Origin: an uncultured Collinsella sp.
GTDB lineage: Bacteria > Actinomycetota > Coriobacteriia > Coriobacteriales > Coriobacteriaceae
Reading direction: 5' to 3'
Assembly (NCBI GenBank): GCA_949285915.1
Contig: CASDZW010000013.1
Span: 30,279-94,278, forward strand
DNA: 64,000 nt
Shown piece after piece: positions 51,665 through 61,194 of this stretch. The stretch's first letter is position 1; every line of letters starts with the position of its first letter. The position numbers and the translations under genes were made by a program. The notes below the pieces were generated by a model. That model saw only the letters and a list, made by a program, of their open reading frames with translations, was not told the origin of the DNA and did no database searches.

Positions 51665-51689
51665 CAGCAACGCCCGCCTGTAACAGCAA
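51652..51689 (+). repeat. 19-base tandem duplication across the hisS stop
   Basis: The unit CGCCCGCCTGTAACAGCAA occurs at 51652-51670 and again at 51671-51689, then partly a third time (CGCCCGC). The first copy contains the hisS TAA. It does not alter the protein. Confidence 0.9.
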
Positions 51690-51742
51690 CGCCCGCGAGA
51701 AGCGCCCTCGCCTGCCATCAACATTCATCTGCCCACGTACCC

Positions 51743-51791
51743 ATGCGGACGGACCGTCGACCGATACAGACGGCCCGTCCGCATAGTTTTT
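51743..51791 (+). terminator. Rho-independent terminator after hisS
   Basis: ATGCGGACGG-A-CCGTC pairs with GACGG-C-CCGTCCGCAT (one mismatch) around a ten-base loop, followed by AGTTTTT. Confidence 0.9.
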
Positions 51792-51886
51792 CTTGCGAAG
51801 ATACGCCTGCTTTGGTAACGCGTTCGTTACACGTGGAATGGCGTGCCTATAATGAAGTCCGTTGACTGCACACGTAGGGAGGCAAC

Positions 51887-54694
51887 GTGACCGCATCATC
51901 CGCCATGACGAGCAGCCCGAGGCAGGCCTGGGCGAGCGCCCACCAGCTCGGCGCCATCGACACCGATTCCGCCATCGAGGCCTATACCGAGATCGACATC
52001 CCGCAGAGCCTGCGCGACAATCTGGCGCTGTTTTTGCGCCTAGAGCGCCGTGTGCTCCAGGAGTACGACCCCGCCATCTGCGAGCTGTTCGACAAGCTGC
52101 TCAACAGCGTAATCCACGCAAACGAGGGCAACCCCGGCACCGACGCCGCCGACGAGCCAGTCGATGGCGAGGGTGTGCCCACCTCCGATACGCCCGGTGC
52201 GGCGGCGTTCCGTCACGCCGTCGAGCTTATCGACGAGCTCCCGCACGACCAGGCGCAGGTGGTGATCCGCGCCTTCACGACGTTTTTCCACCTCGCGAAC
52301 CTCACCGAGGAGAACTACCGCGTGAGCAAGCTGCGCGAGCGCGAGCAGGCGGTCGATATCAACTCGGTCATCGACCCCTCCAACGAGCTCACGGTCGCCT
52401 ACCATCAGCTGCTCGACGAGGTCGGCCCCGAGCAGGCAAACGCCCTTCTGCGCAAGCTCGAGTTCCACCCCGTGTTCACCGCGCATCCCACCGAGGCGCG
52501 CCGCAAAGCCGTCGAGGGCAAGATCCGCCGCATCGCGGAGCTTCTCGACGAGCATCCGCGCCTGGGCGGCTCGGCGCTCATCGAGAACGAGCGCCACATG
52601 CTGCAGGAGATTGACGCGCTGGTGCGCACGAGCCCCACGGCGCAGAAGAAACCCACGCCCGTTGAGGAAGCCGACACCATCATCGACATCTTCGACCACA
52701 CGCTGTTTGACATTGTGCCGCTCGTCTACCGTCGTTTTGACGACTGGGTCATGGGCGACCTCGCCGGCAGCGTAGAGCCCGTGTGCCCGGCGTTCTTCCA
52801 TCCTGGCAGCTGGATCGGCTCGGACCGCGACGGCAACCCCAACGTCACCGCCAAGGTCTCGCGCGAGGTGGCGGCCAAGTTCTCGACCCATATGGTCAAG
52901 AAGCTCGCCGACAAGTGCCGCCGCGTGGGACGCAACCTCACGCTCGAGGCGGCCTACACCAAGCCCTCCGAGGAGCTGCTCAACCTCTGGAATCACCAGG
53001 TAGAGATGAGCGAGGTGCTCACGAGCCGCGCGCGCGAGATCTCGGAGTCCGAGCCGCATCGCGCCGTGATGCTCGTCATGGCGTCGCGCCTCGACGCGAC
53101 GGTGCGCCGCAACGCCGACACCATGTATCGCTCGGCCGAGGATTTCCTCGCCGACCTGCGCGTGGTGCAGCGCTCGCTCGTTGCCTCCGGCGCCACGCGC
53201 GCCGCGTACGGCCCCGTGCAGACGCTCATCTGGCAGGTGGAGAGCTTTGGTTTCCACATGGTGGAGATGGAGTTCCGTCAGCACTCCGTCGTGCACACCC
53301 GTGCGCTTGCCGATATCCGCGAGCACGGCCTGCACGGCGAGCACGGCCAGCTCGACCCCATGACGCGCGAGGTGCTCGACACGTTCCGCGCTATCGGTTC
53401 GATCCAGCGCCGCTACGGCCAGAAGATGGCGCGTCGCTACATCATTTCCTTCACCAAGTGCGCCCAGAACGTGGCCGATGTGTACGAGCTCGCCAATCTT
53501 GCGTTTGCGCATGCCGAGGACGTGCCCGAGCTCGACGTGATTCCGCTCTTTGAGCAGCTTGAGGACCTCGAGGGTTGCATCGACGTGCTGGACGAGATGA
53601 TTGCTTTGCCGCCCGTTCAGAAGCGCCTGGAGAAGACCGGCCGCAAGCTCGAGGTCATGCTCGGCTACTCCGACTCCTCCAAGGACGCCGGCCCCACCAC
53701 AGCGACGCTCGCCCTGCACTCCGCACAGCAGCGCCTCGCCGCGTGGGCCGAGGCACACGACATCGATCTTGTGCTCATGCACGGCCGCGGCGGTGCCGTG
53801 GGCCGTGGCGGCGGCCCCGCCAACAAGGCGGTGCTCGCGCAGCCCGCGGGTTCGGTCAACTGCTTCTTCAAGGTGACCGAGCAGGGCGAGGTCATCTTCG
53901 CCCGTTACGGCAACCAGGCGCTCGCCATGCGCCATATCGAGAGCGTCGCTGCAGCGACCCTGCTCAACTCGGCGCCTTCGGTGGAGCGTCGCAACACCGA
54001 GGCAACGGAGCGCTATGCCGATATGGCGGCCCGTCTCTCGGACGCGTCTCACGAGGCATTCCTGAGCCTGCTCCACACCCCCGACTTTGCACCGTGGTTC
54101 TCGACCGTGACGCCGCTTACCGAGGTGGGCCTTTTGCCCATCGGCAGCCGTCCGGCAAAGCGCGGCCTCGGCGCCCAGTCGCTCGACGACCTGCGCACGA
54201 TCCCCTGGGTCTTCTCGTGGAGCCAGGCGCGCATCAACCTTGCCGCTTGGTACGGCTTAGGGTCCGCCTGCGAGGCCCTGGGCGATATCGACCTTCTGCG
54301 TCGCGCCTACGCCGAGTGGCCGCTTTTTGCGACGTTCATCGACAACATCGAGATGTCGATCGCCAAGACCGACGGCCGCATCGCCAAGATGTACCTCGCT
54401 CTCGGTGACCGTCGCGACCTTGCCGAGACCGTCTACCGCGAGATGCAGCTCACTCGTTCGTGGGTCTTGAGGATCGTAGGTGACGAGTGGCCGCTCGAGC
54501 ACCGTCGCGTGCTCGGCCGCGCCGTCCGCGTGCGCAACCCCTACGTGGACGCGCTCTCGCTCGCACAGGTGCGTGCGCTTCGCGTGGTGCGCGAGAACCA
54601 GGAAGAGCTCTCTGCCGAGGCCAAGGCCGAGTACCTGGCGCTCATCCTCTCGACCGTGACCGGCGTCTCCGCGGGTCTTCAGAACACGGGGTAA
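51887..54694 (+). CDS. ppc: Phosphoenolpyruvate carboxylase
   Basis: This 935-residue enzyme adds bicarbonate to phosphoenolpyruvate to give oxaloacetate. Catalytic segments: VFTAHPTEARRKAVEGK with the active His (about residue 200), SWIGSDRDGNPNVTAK, MLGYSDSSKDAGPTTATLAL and the glycine loop HGRGGAVGRGGGPAN. IPWVFSWSQARINLAAWYGLG lies near the C-terminus. The usual C-terminal NTG is present (LQNTG). GTG 51887 follows GGGAGGCAAC; TATAAT at 51848-51853 is a likely -10 box. It is monocistronic, ending before a 113-base hairpin. In a fermenter it would supply oxaloacetate for amino acids or succinate. Confidence 0.97.
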   Translation: MTASSAMTSSPRQAWASAHQLGAIDTDSAIEAYTEIDIPQSLRDNLALFLRLERRVLQEYDPAICELFDKLLNSVIHANEGNPGTDAADEPVDGEGVPTSDTPGAAAFRHAVELIDELPHDQAQVVIRAFTTFFHLANLTEENYRVSKLREREQAVDINSVIDPSNELTVAYHQLLDEVGPEQANALLRKLEFHPVFTAHPTEARRKAVEGKIRRIAELLDEHPRLGGSALIENERHMLQEIDALVRTSPTAQKKPTPVEEADTIIDIFDHTLFDIVPLVYRRFDDWVMGDLAGSVEPVCPAFFHPGSWIGSDRDGNPNVTAKVSREVAAKFSTHMVKKLADKCRRVGRNLTLEAAYTKPSEELLNLWNHQVEMSEVLTSRAREISESEPHRAVMLVMASRLDATVRRNADTMYRSAEDFLADLRVVQRSLVASGATRAAYGPVQTLIWQVESFGFHMVEMEFRQHSVVHTRALADIREHGLHGEHGQLDPMTREVLDTFRAIGSIQRRYGQKMARRYIISFTKCAQNVADVYELANLAFAHAEDVPELDVIPLFEQLEDLEGCIDVLDEMIALPPVQKRLEKTGRKLEVMLGYSDSSKDAGPTTATLALHSAQQRLAAWAEAHDIDLVLMHGRGGAVGRGGGPANKAVLAQPAGSVNCFFKVTEQGEVIFARYGNQALAMRHIESVAAATLLNSAPSVERRNTEATERYADMAARLSDASHEAFLSLLHTPDFAPWFSTVTPLTEVGLLPIGSRPAKRGLGAQSLDDLRTIPWVFSWSQARINLAAWYGLGSACEALGDIDLLRRAYAEWPLFATFIDNIEMSIAKTDGRIAKMYLALGDRRDLAETVYREMQLTRSWVLRIVGDEWPLEHRRVLGRAVRVRNPYVDALSLAQVRALRVVRENQEELSAEAKAEYLALILSTVTGVSAGLQNTG

Positions 54695-54703
54695 GGCACA
54701 CCC

Positions 54704-54816
54704 GTAAACTCCCGGCGGATGCCCCGAAGCGGAAGGCCCCTGTCCCCAGCGCTCATGCACTGCGTGAAATCGCGCTGAGCACAGGGGCCTTCCCTTTCGG
54801 GGCATCCTGCGTTTAC
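54704..54816 (+). terminator. 113-base imperfect hairpin after ppc
   Basis: 27-base arms 54717-54743 and 54781-54807 pair with three central mismatches. GTAAAC (54704-54709) and GTTTAC (54811-54816) extend it outward, and CAGCGC/GCGCTG inward. No T-tract follows. It does not share the core of the other inverted repeats. The rest of the gap to 55008 presumably holds the promoter of the next gene. Confidence 0.65.
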
Positions 54817-55008
54817 AGCTGTGCGCAAGGCGGTTGAGGAGATGCGCATTAGCTTATCCTTGCAGGTAGACGGCGTGTAAAGAACTCTTGACAGCCGGTT
54901 AGGGCGGTACGCGGCAGCTTGTCGTGAACCTTTGATGGTACGATGCGGTGCGACGTGGCAAGGTCGTGGCCGTAAGGGTCGCACCGATAGATCGAGGGGA
55001 GGCAGACG

Positions 55009-55621
55009 ATGGAGATCGGGATGCGTATACGCGAGCTCCGCGCAGGACGATCTTGCGGCGCGCGTGTACGTGAGCCGCCAGACGATCAGCTCCTGGGAGA
55101 ACGGCAAAACCTACCCCGATGTCCAGAGCCTGCTTCTGCTCTCCGAGATATTCGATGTGACCGTGGACTCCCTTATCAAAGGAGACGTGGACACCATGAC
55201 CGAGACCATCGACCGCGACGTCAAGACCATGAAGCGCCTGGGCTATGTGATGATCATCTTTATGCTGCTGATGCTGGCGGCGCTCATCTGGCTTTCCGTG
55301 CAGCTCAGCGCATGGGACTGGCCGCTTGAGCAGGCCGTGCCCACGGCGGTGCTCGCCTTTGTGCTCTGGGGCATCGCCATGTTCGCCGCGACGTGGGTGG
55401 ACCGCATCAAGCGCGACCACGACCTCGTCACCTACGACGAGATTCTTGCCTATTGGCACGGCGAGCCGGTGGATCGCGATACTGAGAAGGGCCGTCGCGA
55501 GCGTCTCATTCCGCGCTGGATGAAGGTCGTTCGCGCCATCGGCCTCGGGCTTCTCGCCGCAGCCATCGGCGCCTTTGTGGGCTATTGGGGCGCCAGCATC
55601 GCCAACGCGCTTTTGGGCTGA
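55009..55621 (+). pseudogene. XRE-family regulator with membrane domain, frameshifted
   Basis: A strong start (GGGGAGGCAGACG, ATG 55009) encodes MEIGMRIRELRA, the usual beginning of an XRE helix-turn-helix. The frame then changes: the expected continuation QDDLAARVYVSRQTISSWEN lies in the +1 frame from about 55045. The stretch normally between them (about five residues) is missing, consistent with a deletion near 17 bases. The rest is intact: HTH end, NGKTYPDVQSLLLLSEIFDV, then membrane segments at about 55240-55310 and 55340-55390 and a final one near 55540-55610. Read as written, only a short scrambled 106-residue product would be made. A sequencing or assembly error remains possible. Confidence 0.75.
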
Positions 55622-55687
55622 TGCGTCACGTTGTAGCGCGGCCCTCGGCTATACTTGGCTCAAACCCACCCAGCCGAGGAGGTCGCC

Positions 55688-56506
55688 ATGCCGCGCATCA
55701 AGCTCATCCTCTCCGATATCGATAGCACCATCATGCCGCGTGGCGCCGCGCGCGTGTCCGACCGCACGCTTGCCGCCTTCCACACCGCGCTTGAGGCGGG
55801 GTTGGTTATCGGCCCCGCAAGCGGTCGCGGCTTTGCCCAGATTGCTCCGTTTTTTGCAGGTGACACGGCGTGCTTTGCAACGTGCATCGCCACCAACGGG
55901 CTCGAGGTCTACCATGGTGGCGAGCGCATCTGCGCGCAGTACCTCCCACGTGAGGCGCTCGAGCAGACGCTTGCCGCCCTGCGCGATATTCCGCGTGCGG
56001 GTTTGATCTGTTTCGACGGGGCGCATCCTCTGCTCGTGGCGGGTGAGCGCGCGGACCTCGCTGAGCGCATGCCCGGCTACGCGGAGGCTTGCGACGTGGT
56101 GGGCGCCTTGCCCGACCAGCCCATCATCAAGGCGAATGCCTTTATGGCGAGCGATGCCCTCACAACCGAGGAGTTCTGCGCGCGGCTGAACCGTGCGGTG
56201 CCCGCCCTCGACTTTGATATTCCGCTGCCCGGTTACCTCAACATCATGCCCGCGGGATGGAACAAGGGCTCAGCGGTCAAGCACCTGTGCGACCATTTGG
56301 GCATTGGCCTCGATGAGGTGGTGGTCTTTGGTGACGCGGGCAATGACCTCACCATGTTCGATGTGGTGGAGAATGCGGTTGCCGTTGCCAACGCCACGCC
56401 CGAGGCTGCCGCGGCGGCGCGCTGGCACATCGGCGCCTGCGCGGACGACGCGGTGGCGACTGCCATTGAGCAGCTGGCGGCAGACGAGTGGCCGTTTGTG
56501 CGGTAG
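55688..56506 (+). CDS. HAD-superfamily phosphatase, Cof type
   Basis: This 272-residue hydrolase has motif I LILSDIDSTIMPRG (residues 6-19), with Ser in place of the usual Gly between the Asp-containing core and Thr. Motif II is IGPASGRGF and motif IV VVFGDAGNDLTMFD near residue 225. The C2 cap lies between. It differs clearly from the tandem trio at 13-15.8 kb. GAGGAGGTCGCC precedes ATG 55688. The substrate, probably a sugar phosphate, is unknown. A terminator follows the stop. Confidence 0.9.
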   Translation: MPRIKLILSDIDSTIMPRGAARVSDRTLAAFHTALEAGLVIGPASGRGFAQIAPFFAGDTACFATCIATNGLEVYHGGERICAQYLPREALEQTLAALRDIPRAGLICFDGAHPLLVAGERADLAERMPGYAEACDVVGALPDQPIIKANAFMASDALTTEEFCARLNRAVPALDFDIPLPGYLNIMPAGWNKGSAVKHLCDHLGIGLDEVVVFGDAGNDLTMFDVVENAVAVANATPEAAAAARWHIGACADDAVATAIEQLAADEWPFVR

Positions 56507-56521
56507 CGGCTCATAGTTCTA

Positions 56522-56559
56522 CCAAGGACGGCACTCCACCAAGTGCCGTCCTTTTTGTT
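56522..56559 (+). terminator. Rho-independent terminator after the HAD gene
   Basis: AAGGACGGCACT pairs with AGTGCCGTCCTT around CCACCA, followed by TTTG. It begins 16 bases past the stop. Confidence 0.92.
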
Positions 56560-56716
56560 TCCAAAGCGGTCAGATTGCGGTCCGAGCGGTCCCGTCGGGC
56601 CGGTAGATGGTAGTATCTTGCTTCGCGTGCTGGGACGCGCTGTCTACGCGCTCCGGCACATCTGTACGCAGCCGCCCGTACCGGCACGGGGCGGCACAGA
56701 TCATAAGGAGGAAACC

Positions 56717-58397
56717 GTGGCAGATAACCACGTTGCCGGCTGCCAAGCCGATACCAATCCCGCAGACATCCATTCCATGCACACCCGCACCGCTGGCGAG
56801 CTTCGCGCCGAGAACATCGGCGAGGAGGTCACGCTTACCGGTTGGGTGTGGCGTCGCCGTGACCACGGCGGCCTCATCTTCTGCGATCTGCGCGACCGCA
56901 CGGGCATGACGCAGTGCACCTTCGACCCCGAGCACGCTGCGGGCGAGGCTTTCCACACGGCCGAGACTATGCGTCCCGAGTGGCCCATCCTCGTGCACGG
57001 CACGGTCATCGCGCGCGACGCCGAGGCCGTGAACCCCAAGCTCCCCACCGGTGAGATTGAGGTACTGGCCGACCGCGTCGAGGTCCTTGGCCGCTCCAAG
57101 ACCCCGCCCTTCCAGATCGAGGACGGCATCGAGACCGCTGAGGACACGCGCCTGCGCTACCGCTATCTGGACCTCCGTCGTCCCGAGATGATGGCGCGCA
57201 TGCAGCTCCGAAGCGACTTCACCTTTGCCATCCGCAGCGCACTCCACGACCGTGCCTTCATGGAGGTCGAGACGCCTGCGCTCTTCAAGTCCACGCCCGA
57301 GGGCGCGCGCGACTTCATTGTGCCCTCGCGCCTGCAGCCGGGTAGCTTCTACGCGCTGCCGCAGTCGCCGCAGCTTTTGAAGCAGCTCCTCATGGTGGGC
57401 GGGGTCGAGCGCTACTACCAGGTTGCCAAGTGCTTCCGCGATGAGGACCTGCGCGCCGACCGCCAGCCTGAGTTCACCCAGGTCGATATCGAGATGTCCT
57501 TCGTCGACCAGGACGACGTCATGGGCGAGCTCGAGGACGTGCTCAAGAGCGCCTTTGCGAAGGTGGGCGTCGATATGCCTACGCCGCTGCGCCGCATCTC
57601 GTACTGGGACGCCATGGACACCTACGGTACCGACAAGCCGGACACGCGCTTTGGCATGCACCTCATCGACCTCACCGACGTGTTCAAGAACTCCGCATTC
57701 AAGGTCTTCTCTGGTGCTGCCAACACCGAGGGTCATGTGGTCAAGGCGCTCAACGCCAAGGGCGCCGGTACGTGGGCGCGCGCCAAGATCGACAAGCTCG
57801 CCAAGGTGGCCGAGACCTTTGGTGCCAAGGGTCTGGCATGGATCGCCTTCCGCGAGGACGGCTCCATGAACAGCCCCATTGTCAGATGCGCTCGAGATTC
57901 CGCGCGAGGGCCACGACTTCCTGTGGGTCGTGGATTTCCCGCTCTTCCACTGGGACGACGACGCGAAGCGCTACGAGGCCGAGCACCAGCCCTTCACGCA
58001 GCCGCACCTCGACCAGCTCGACCTGCTCGAGACCAACCCGCTCGCGATGGGCAGCTGCACCTACGACTTCGTTATGGACGGCTTTGAGGCCGGTGGCGGC
58101 GGTATGCGTATCCACGACTCGGCGCTTCAGCTCAAGATGCTTGAGTTCATGGGCTTCACCGAGGAGCGCGCCCGCGCTCAGTTCGGTTTCCTCATGGACG
58201 CCCTCGAGTTCGGCGCGCCCCCGATGGGCGGCTTCGCGCTTGGTCTCGACCGCGTGTGCATGCTGCTCGCGGGCTGCGATTCCATCCGCGACGTCATGGC
58301 GTTCCCCAAGACGAGCTCTGGCTCCGATCTTATGAGTGCCGCCCCGAGCGAGGTTTCCATGGCGCAGCTCAAGGAGGTCGGCCTGCGCCTGATGTAG
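56717..58397 (+). pseudogene. aspS: Aspartate--tRNA ligase with internal out-of-frame deletion
   Basis: The gene starts at GTG 56717 behind AAGGAGGAAACC. The anticodon-binding domain (TLTGWVWRRRDHGGLIFCDL), motif 1 region, motif 2 (FRDEDLRADRQPEFTQVDIE) and most of the GAD insert are intact to SMNSPIV at about 57882. The frame then breaks. The next frame resumes at SDALEIPREGHDFLWVVDFP and runs through motif 3 (GGFALGLDRVCMLLAG) to a normal end at 58397. The usual GAD end and following linker, roughly 35-50 residues, are missing. As given, the first frame ends at 58087 in nonsense. An essential enzyme should not be lost, so a second aspS or an assembly error must be considered. Confidence 0.85.
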
Positions 58398-58428
58398 GCG
58401 TGACGCCCTCCGAGACATACTGAAACCA

Positions 58429-58475
58429 ATAGGGCAGGGTCCGTGTATGCGAATGCGGACCCTGCCCTTATTTTG
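58429..58475 (+). terminator. Rho-independent terminator after aspS
   Basis: ATAGGGCAGGGTCCG pairs with CGGACCCTGCCCTTAT (one bulge) around a 12-base loop, followed by TTTTG. Confidence 0.9.
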
Positions 58476-58908
58476 TCGCTTTGAGCGAGTGGTTTTGGAC
58501 TGGTATTCGTAAAACTTGAATATAGTGCTAGGAATATGCAAATCCTGTAGAGCTATTATGCAAATCGCATGCTTCGTTCAGTTCTATTGCGTATTCATTA
58601 TTTTGATTCCTGTGCTTTTATGAGCCTCTTTAGAGAACAGCGGAGAAAAACAGGTCACGAAACGATTTTTTGCGCAGCCCTAGCTACCAGCGTAAATGCT
58701 TAGAAGTTGCAGGTAGGAGACATGGTCTCGCATGCGCAAAAAAGCTTTTCCTGACCTACTTTTCCTGTTCAGGAGCCTTGTGTTTCGGGCATATCGACAT
58801 AGTATTTCATAACTATGAATAAACTTGTAAAAAGATACGAATAGGTGCATACTAAGCCGCGAGAAGAAAACCGACGTCTGATTTGACGCTTTAGGGAAGG
58901 AAGTTACC
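58476..58908 (+). promoter_or_regulatory. AT-rich leader of the amino-acid ABC operon
   Basis: This region has no gene. It is much richer in A and T than its surroundings. Repeated TATGCAAAT (58535-58543 and 58557-58565, the latter extended by CGCATGC), the palindrome GAGAC-ATG-GTCTC (58717-58729), a CCTGA/TCAGG pair (58748-58771) and CTATGAATAAA near 58813 are visible. Some resemble arginine-type operators. I could not match a T-box or known riboswitch. GGGAAGGAAG lies before the start codon. Confidence 0.45.
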
Positions 58909-59748
58909 ATGAAGAACGTCAAGACTATGCTCAAAGCGCCCGTCGCCCTTGCGGCGACCTGCGCGCTCGCGCTCGGCCTTACCGCCTGCGGCGGTACTGC
59001 CACCAGCGAGGGTTCCGCGGCAACGGGGTCTGCGCCCGCAGCGACTTCCGCTTCCATGACCATGAACGAGGGCAAGATCGTCTTTGCCACGTCGCCGGAT
59101 TATCCGCCGTTTGAGAACCTCGAGGACGGCGAGTACGTTGGTCTCGATATGGATCTCGGTCGCGCCATCGCCGAGGAGCTGGGTCTTGAGTGCGAGTACA
59201 CCAACATCGACTTCGACGGCATTGTCCCCGCTATCGTTGCCGGTGGTCAGGCTGATGCCGGCCTCTCGGGCATCTCGGTTACCCCGGAGCGCGAGGAAGA
59301 GGTCGACTTCTCCACGCCGTATTACATCGATAACCAGGCCGTTGCCGTTATGAGCGACAACACCGAGCTCACCGAGGAGAACGCCGCCGAGGCGCTCAAC
59401 TCCGAGGCCGTCACCATCGCCGTTCAGAGTGGCTCCACCGGCGCCGATTTCGCAGGTGAGAACTTCCCCAATGCCGAGATCGTGACGTTCCCCAACTTCA
59501 CGGACGCCTTTGCCGCGGTTCAGGCTGGTCAGGCGGACGCGGTATGCGGTAACCTCGCCGTTGTCGAGCAGATGCTCTCCGGCGCCTATGCGGACCAGCA
59601 CACCATCCTGACCTCCGCCACGGGCGAGGAATACGCCATCGCCGTCTCCAAGGACAACCCCGAGCTCCTCGAGGCAATCAACGACGCCATCGCGACGCTC
59701 GATGAGAACGGCACCCTCGAGACGATCGTTGCCGAGAACATGGGCTAA
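58909..59748 (+). CDS. Amino-acid ABC transporter substrate-binding lipoprotein
   Basis: This 279-residue secreted solute-binding protein has a signal peptide with lipobox LGLTAC, so it should be lipid-anchored at Cys27. A Ser/Ala/Thr-rich linker follows (about 28-52). The family-3 binding domain has IVFATSPDYPPFENLEDGEYVG, with the typical first ligand-contact strand, then DGIVPAIVAGGQADAGLSGI and VTPEREEEVDFSTPYY. Such proteins bind polar amino acids; the exact ligand is not readable. A hairpin after the stop probably keeps its mRNA more abundant than the permease and ATPase that follow. Confidence 0.93.
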   Translation: MKNVKTMLKAPVALAATCALALGLTACGGTATSEGSAATGSAPAATSASMTMNEGKIVFATSPDYPPFENLEDGEYVGLDMDLGRAIAEELGLECEYTNIDFDGIVPAIVAGGQADAGLSGISVTPEREEEVDFSTPYYIDNQAVAVMSDNTELTEENAAEALNSEAVTIAVQSGSTGADFAGENFPNAEIVTFPNFTDAFAAVQAGQADAVCGNLAVVEQMLSGAYADQHTILTSATGEEYAIAVSKDNPELLEAINDAIATLDENGTLETIVAENMG

Positions 59749-59772
59749 ACCGCACGCAGGCTCGATGTTCGA

Positions 59773-59800
59773 GCGGCCCCTCTCGTACGGGAGGGGCCGC
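59773..59800 (+). terminator. Hairpin between binding protein and permease genes
   Basis: GCGGCCCCTC pairs with GAGGGGCCGC around an eight-base loop. No T-tract follows. Partial termination or mRNA protection would give excess binding protein, common in ABC operons (inference). Confidence 0.6.
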
Positions 59801-59820
59801 CACCGTATCTAAGCGAGGTC

Positions 59821-61194
59821 ATGGTGAGAACCCCCATCACATCACAATCAACCGGACGGGCACACGCCTGCCCCGCCGCTTGGGCACGTACCGCACGCGT
59901 GGCGTTTGCGCTCATGTTCACGTGTCTTTTTGGCTCGCTTCTTGCGCTCGCGGCGCCCGCCGCACCGGCGCAGGCGATGGAGATCGTCAAATGCACGGGG
60001 CGCCCCAACTCCGACAAAGACCAGACGACCATCCAGGGCGGTACGCAGTCGCGTATCACCTTCGAGGCGACGGTCGACGCCGGCGAAGGCGTGGAGTCGC
60101 TCACGATCTTGGTGCCCGAGGGCACGACGTACGAGACCGACGACCTCGCCGTGACGCTCCTCACGGGCGACGACTTCATGACGCGTGTCGATCCCTCGTA
60201 CACGCTCGAGAGCGACGAGCGCTCGCTTACGCTCACGTTCGAGCCGGCGCTTACCGAGATGGGCCGTCTGAACATCATCATCTACGGCGTGTATTTCCCG
60301 GTCGCTGGCGGCGAGATGCAGGTGGCGGCGAGCTACACGCTCGCAGGCGATGCCGATAACACCGGTCACGCAATCGCAGACATCCCCGTCATCTCCGTCG
60401 AGGGCATCTCCGGCCCCGAGGCGCTCTCGCAGTGGCTCGAGGAGCAGGCCTGGGTGCAGGCGTGGAACGAGAACCGCTTCCTACATCTGTTCTTCGACCC
60501 CACCATCCTGGTAACGAGCTTCCCGGTGGTGCTGACGGGATTTTTCATGTCGCTCGGCGTGGTGGCGGTTGCCTTCCCGCTGGCGATCCCGCTCGGTCTT
60601 CTGCTCGCGCTTATGCGCCTGTCCAAGATCGCCGTCGTGCGCGGCATCGCGACCACCTACGTGAACCTGGTGCGCGGCACGCCGCTTTTCCTCCAGATCT
60701 ACGTGGCGTTCTTTGGCCTGCCGCTCGCGGGTATCGACATCCCCAACTTCCCGCTGGGCGTGACCGTCATGTGCATGAACTCGGGTGCGTATATGTGCGA
60801 GATTTACCGCGCAGGCATCCTCTCCATCAGTAAGGGCCAGACCGAGGCGGCGCGCTCGCTCGGCATGACGAGCCTCCAGACCACGCTTTACGTGGTGCTG
60901 CCGCAGATGTTCCGCCTTGTGATTCCTAACCTTACCAGCGAGTTCATTGTTCTGTACAAGGACACGTCGCTGCTCGCGGCCGTGGGCGTCATGGAGCTCG
61001 TGATGTACGCGCGCACCATCGTTGCCTCAACGGGTTCGATCACGCCCTACATCGTGGCCGCTGTGTTCTATCTCATCATTACGCTGCCGCTTTCCAAGGT
61101 GACGCGTCATCTGGAGGACCGCGTGCACGGCGGGCGTCGCCGTCGTCGCGCCGTGGCGGATGCCGCCGAGAAGGGGGAGGTCGCCCATGCCTAA
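59821..61194 (+). CDS. Amino-acid ABC permease with extra extracytoplasmic domain
   Basis: This 457-residue protein is about twice the usual 220-residue HisM/GlnP permease. Residues 1-52 look like a signal/anchor ([20 protein letters not shown], then AQA). Residues about 53-205 are a beta-rich, acidic domain outside the membrane ([40 protein letters not shown]). The permease proper begins near 215 with [20 protein letters not shown], then [16 protein letters not shown] and the EAA loop [19 protein letters not shown]. The C-terminus is Arg-rich. The extra domain may dock the binding protein (inference). ATG 59821 sits close to GCGAGG; GTG 59824 is an alternative. It overlaps the ATPase gene by 8 bases. 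Confidence 0.9.
   Translation: MVRTPITSQSTGRAHACPAAWARTARVAFALMFTCLFGSLLALAAPAAPAQAMEIVKCTGRPNSDKDQTTIQGGTQSRITFEATVDAGEGVESLTILVPEGTTYETDDLAVTLLTGDDFMTRVDPSYTLESDERSLTLTFEPALTEMGRLNIIIYGVYFPVAGGEMQVAASYTLAGDADNTGHAIADIPVISVEGISGPEALSQWLEEQAWVQAWNENRFLHLFFDPTILVTSFPVVLTGFFMSLGVVAVAFPLAIPLGLLLALMRLSKIAVVRGIATTYVNLVRGTPLFLQIYVAFFGLPLAGIDIPNFPLGVTVMCMNSGAYMCEIYRAGILSISKGQTEAARSLGMTSLQTTLYVVLPQMFRLVIPNLTSEFIVLYKDTSLLAAVGVMELVMYARTIVASTGSITPYIVAAVFYLIITLPLSKVTRHLEDRVHGGRRRRRAVADAAEKGEVAHA

Noticed and set aside
52040..54076. Minus-strand open frame of 678 codons opposite ppc
   Set aside because: The plus strand is a full PEP carboxylase; the antisense product has no motif or ribosome binding site.
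57879..58397. Separate gene starting at TTG 57879 (172 codons)
   Set aside because: It is the C-terminal half of AspRS with motif 3 and no ribosome binding site; it belongs to the broken aspS.
58476..58908. T-box or lysine-type riboswitch in the long leader
   Set aside because: None of the conserved T-box or lysine-riboswitch blocks could be found, and no terminator hairpin precedes the start codon.
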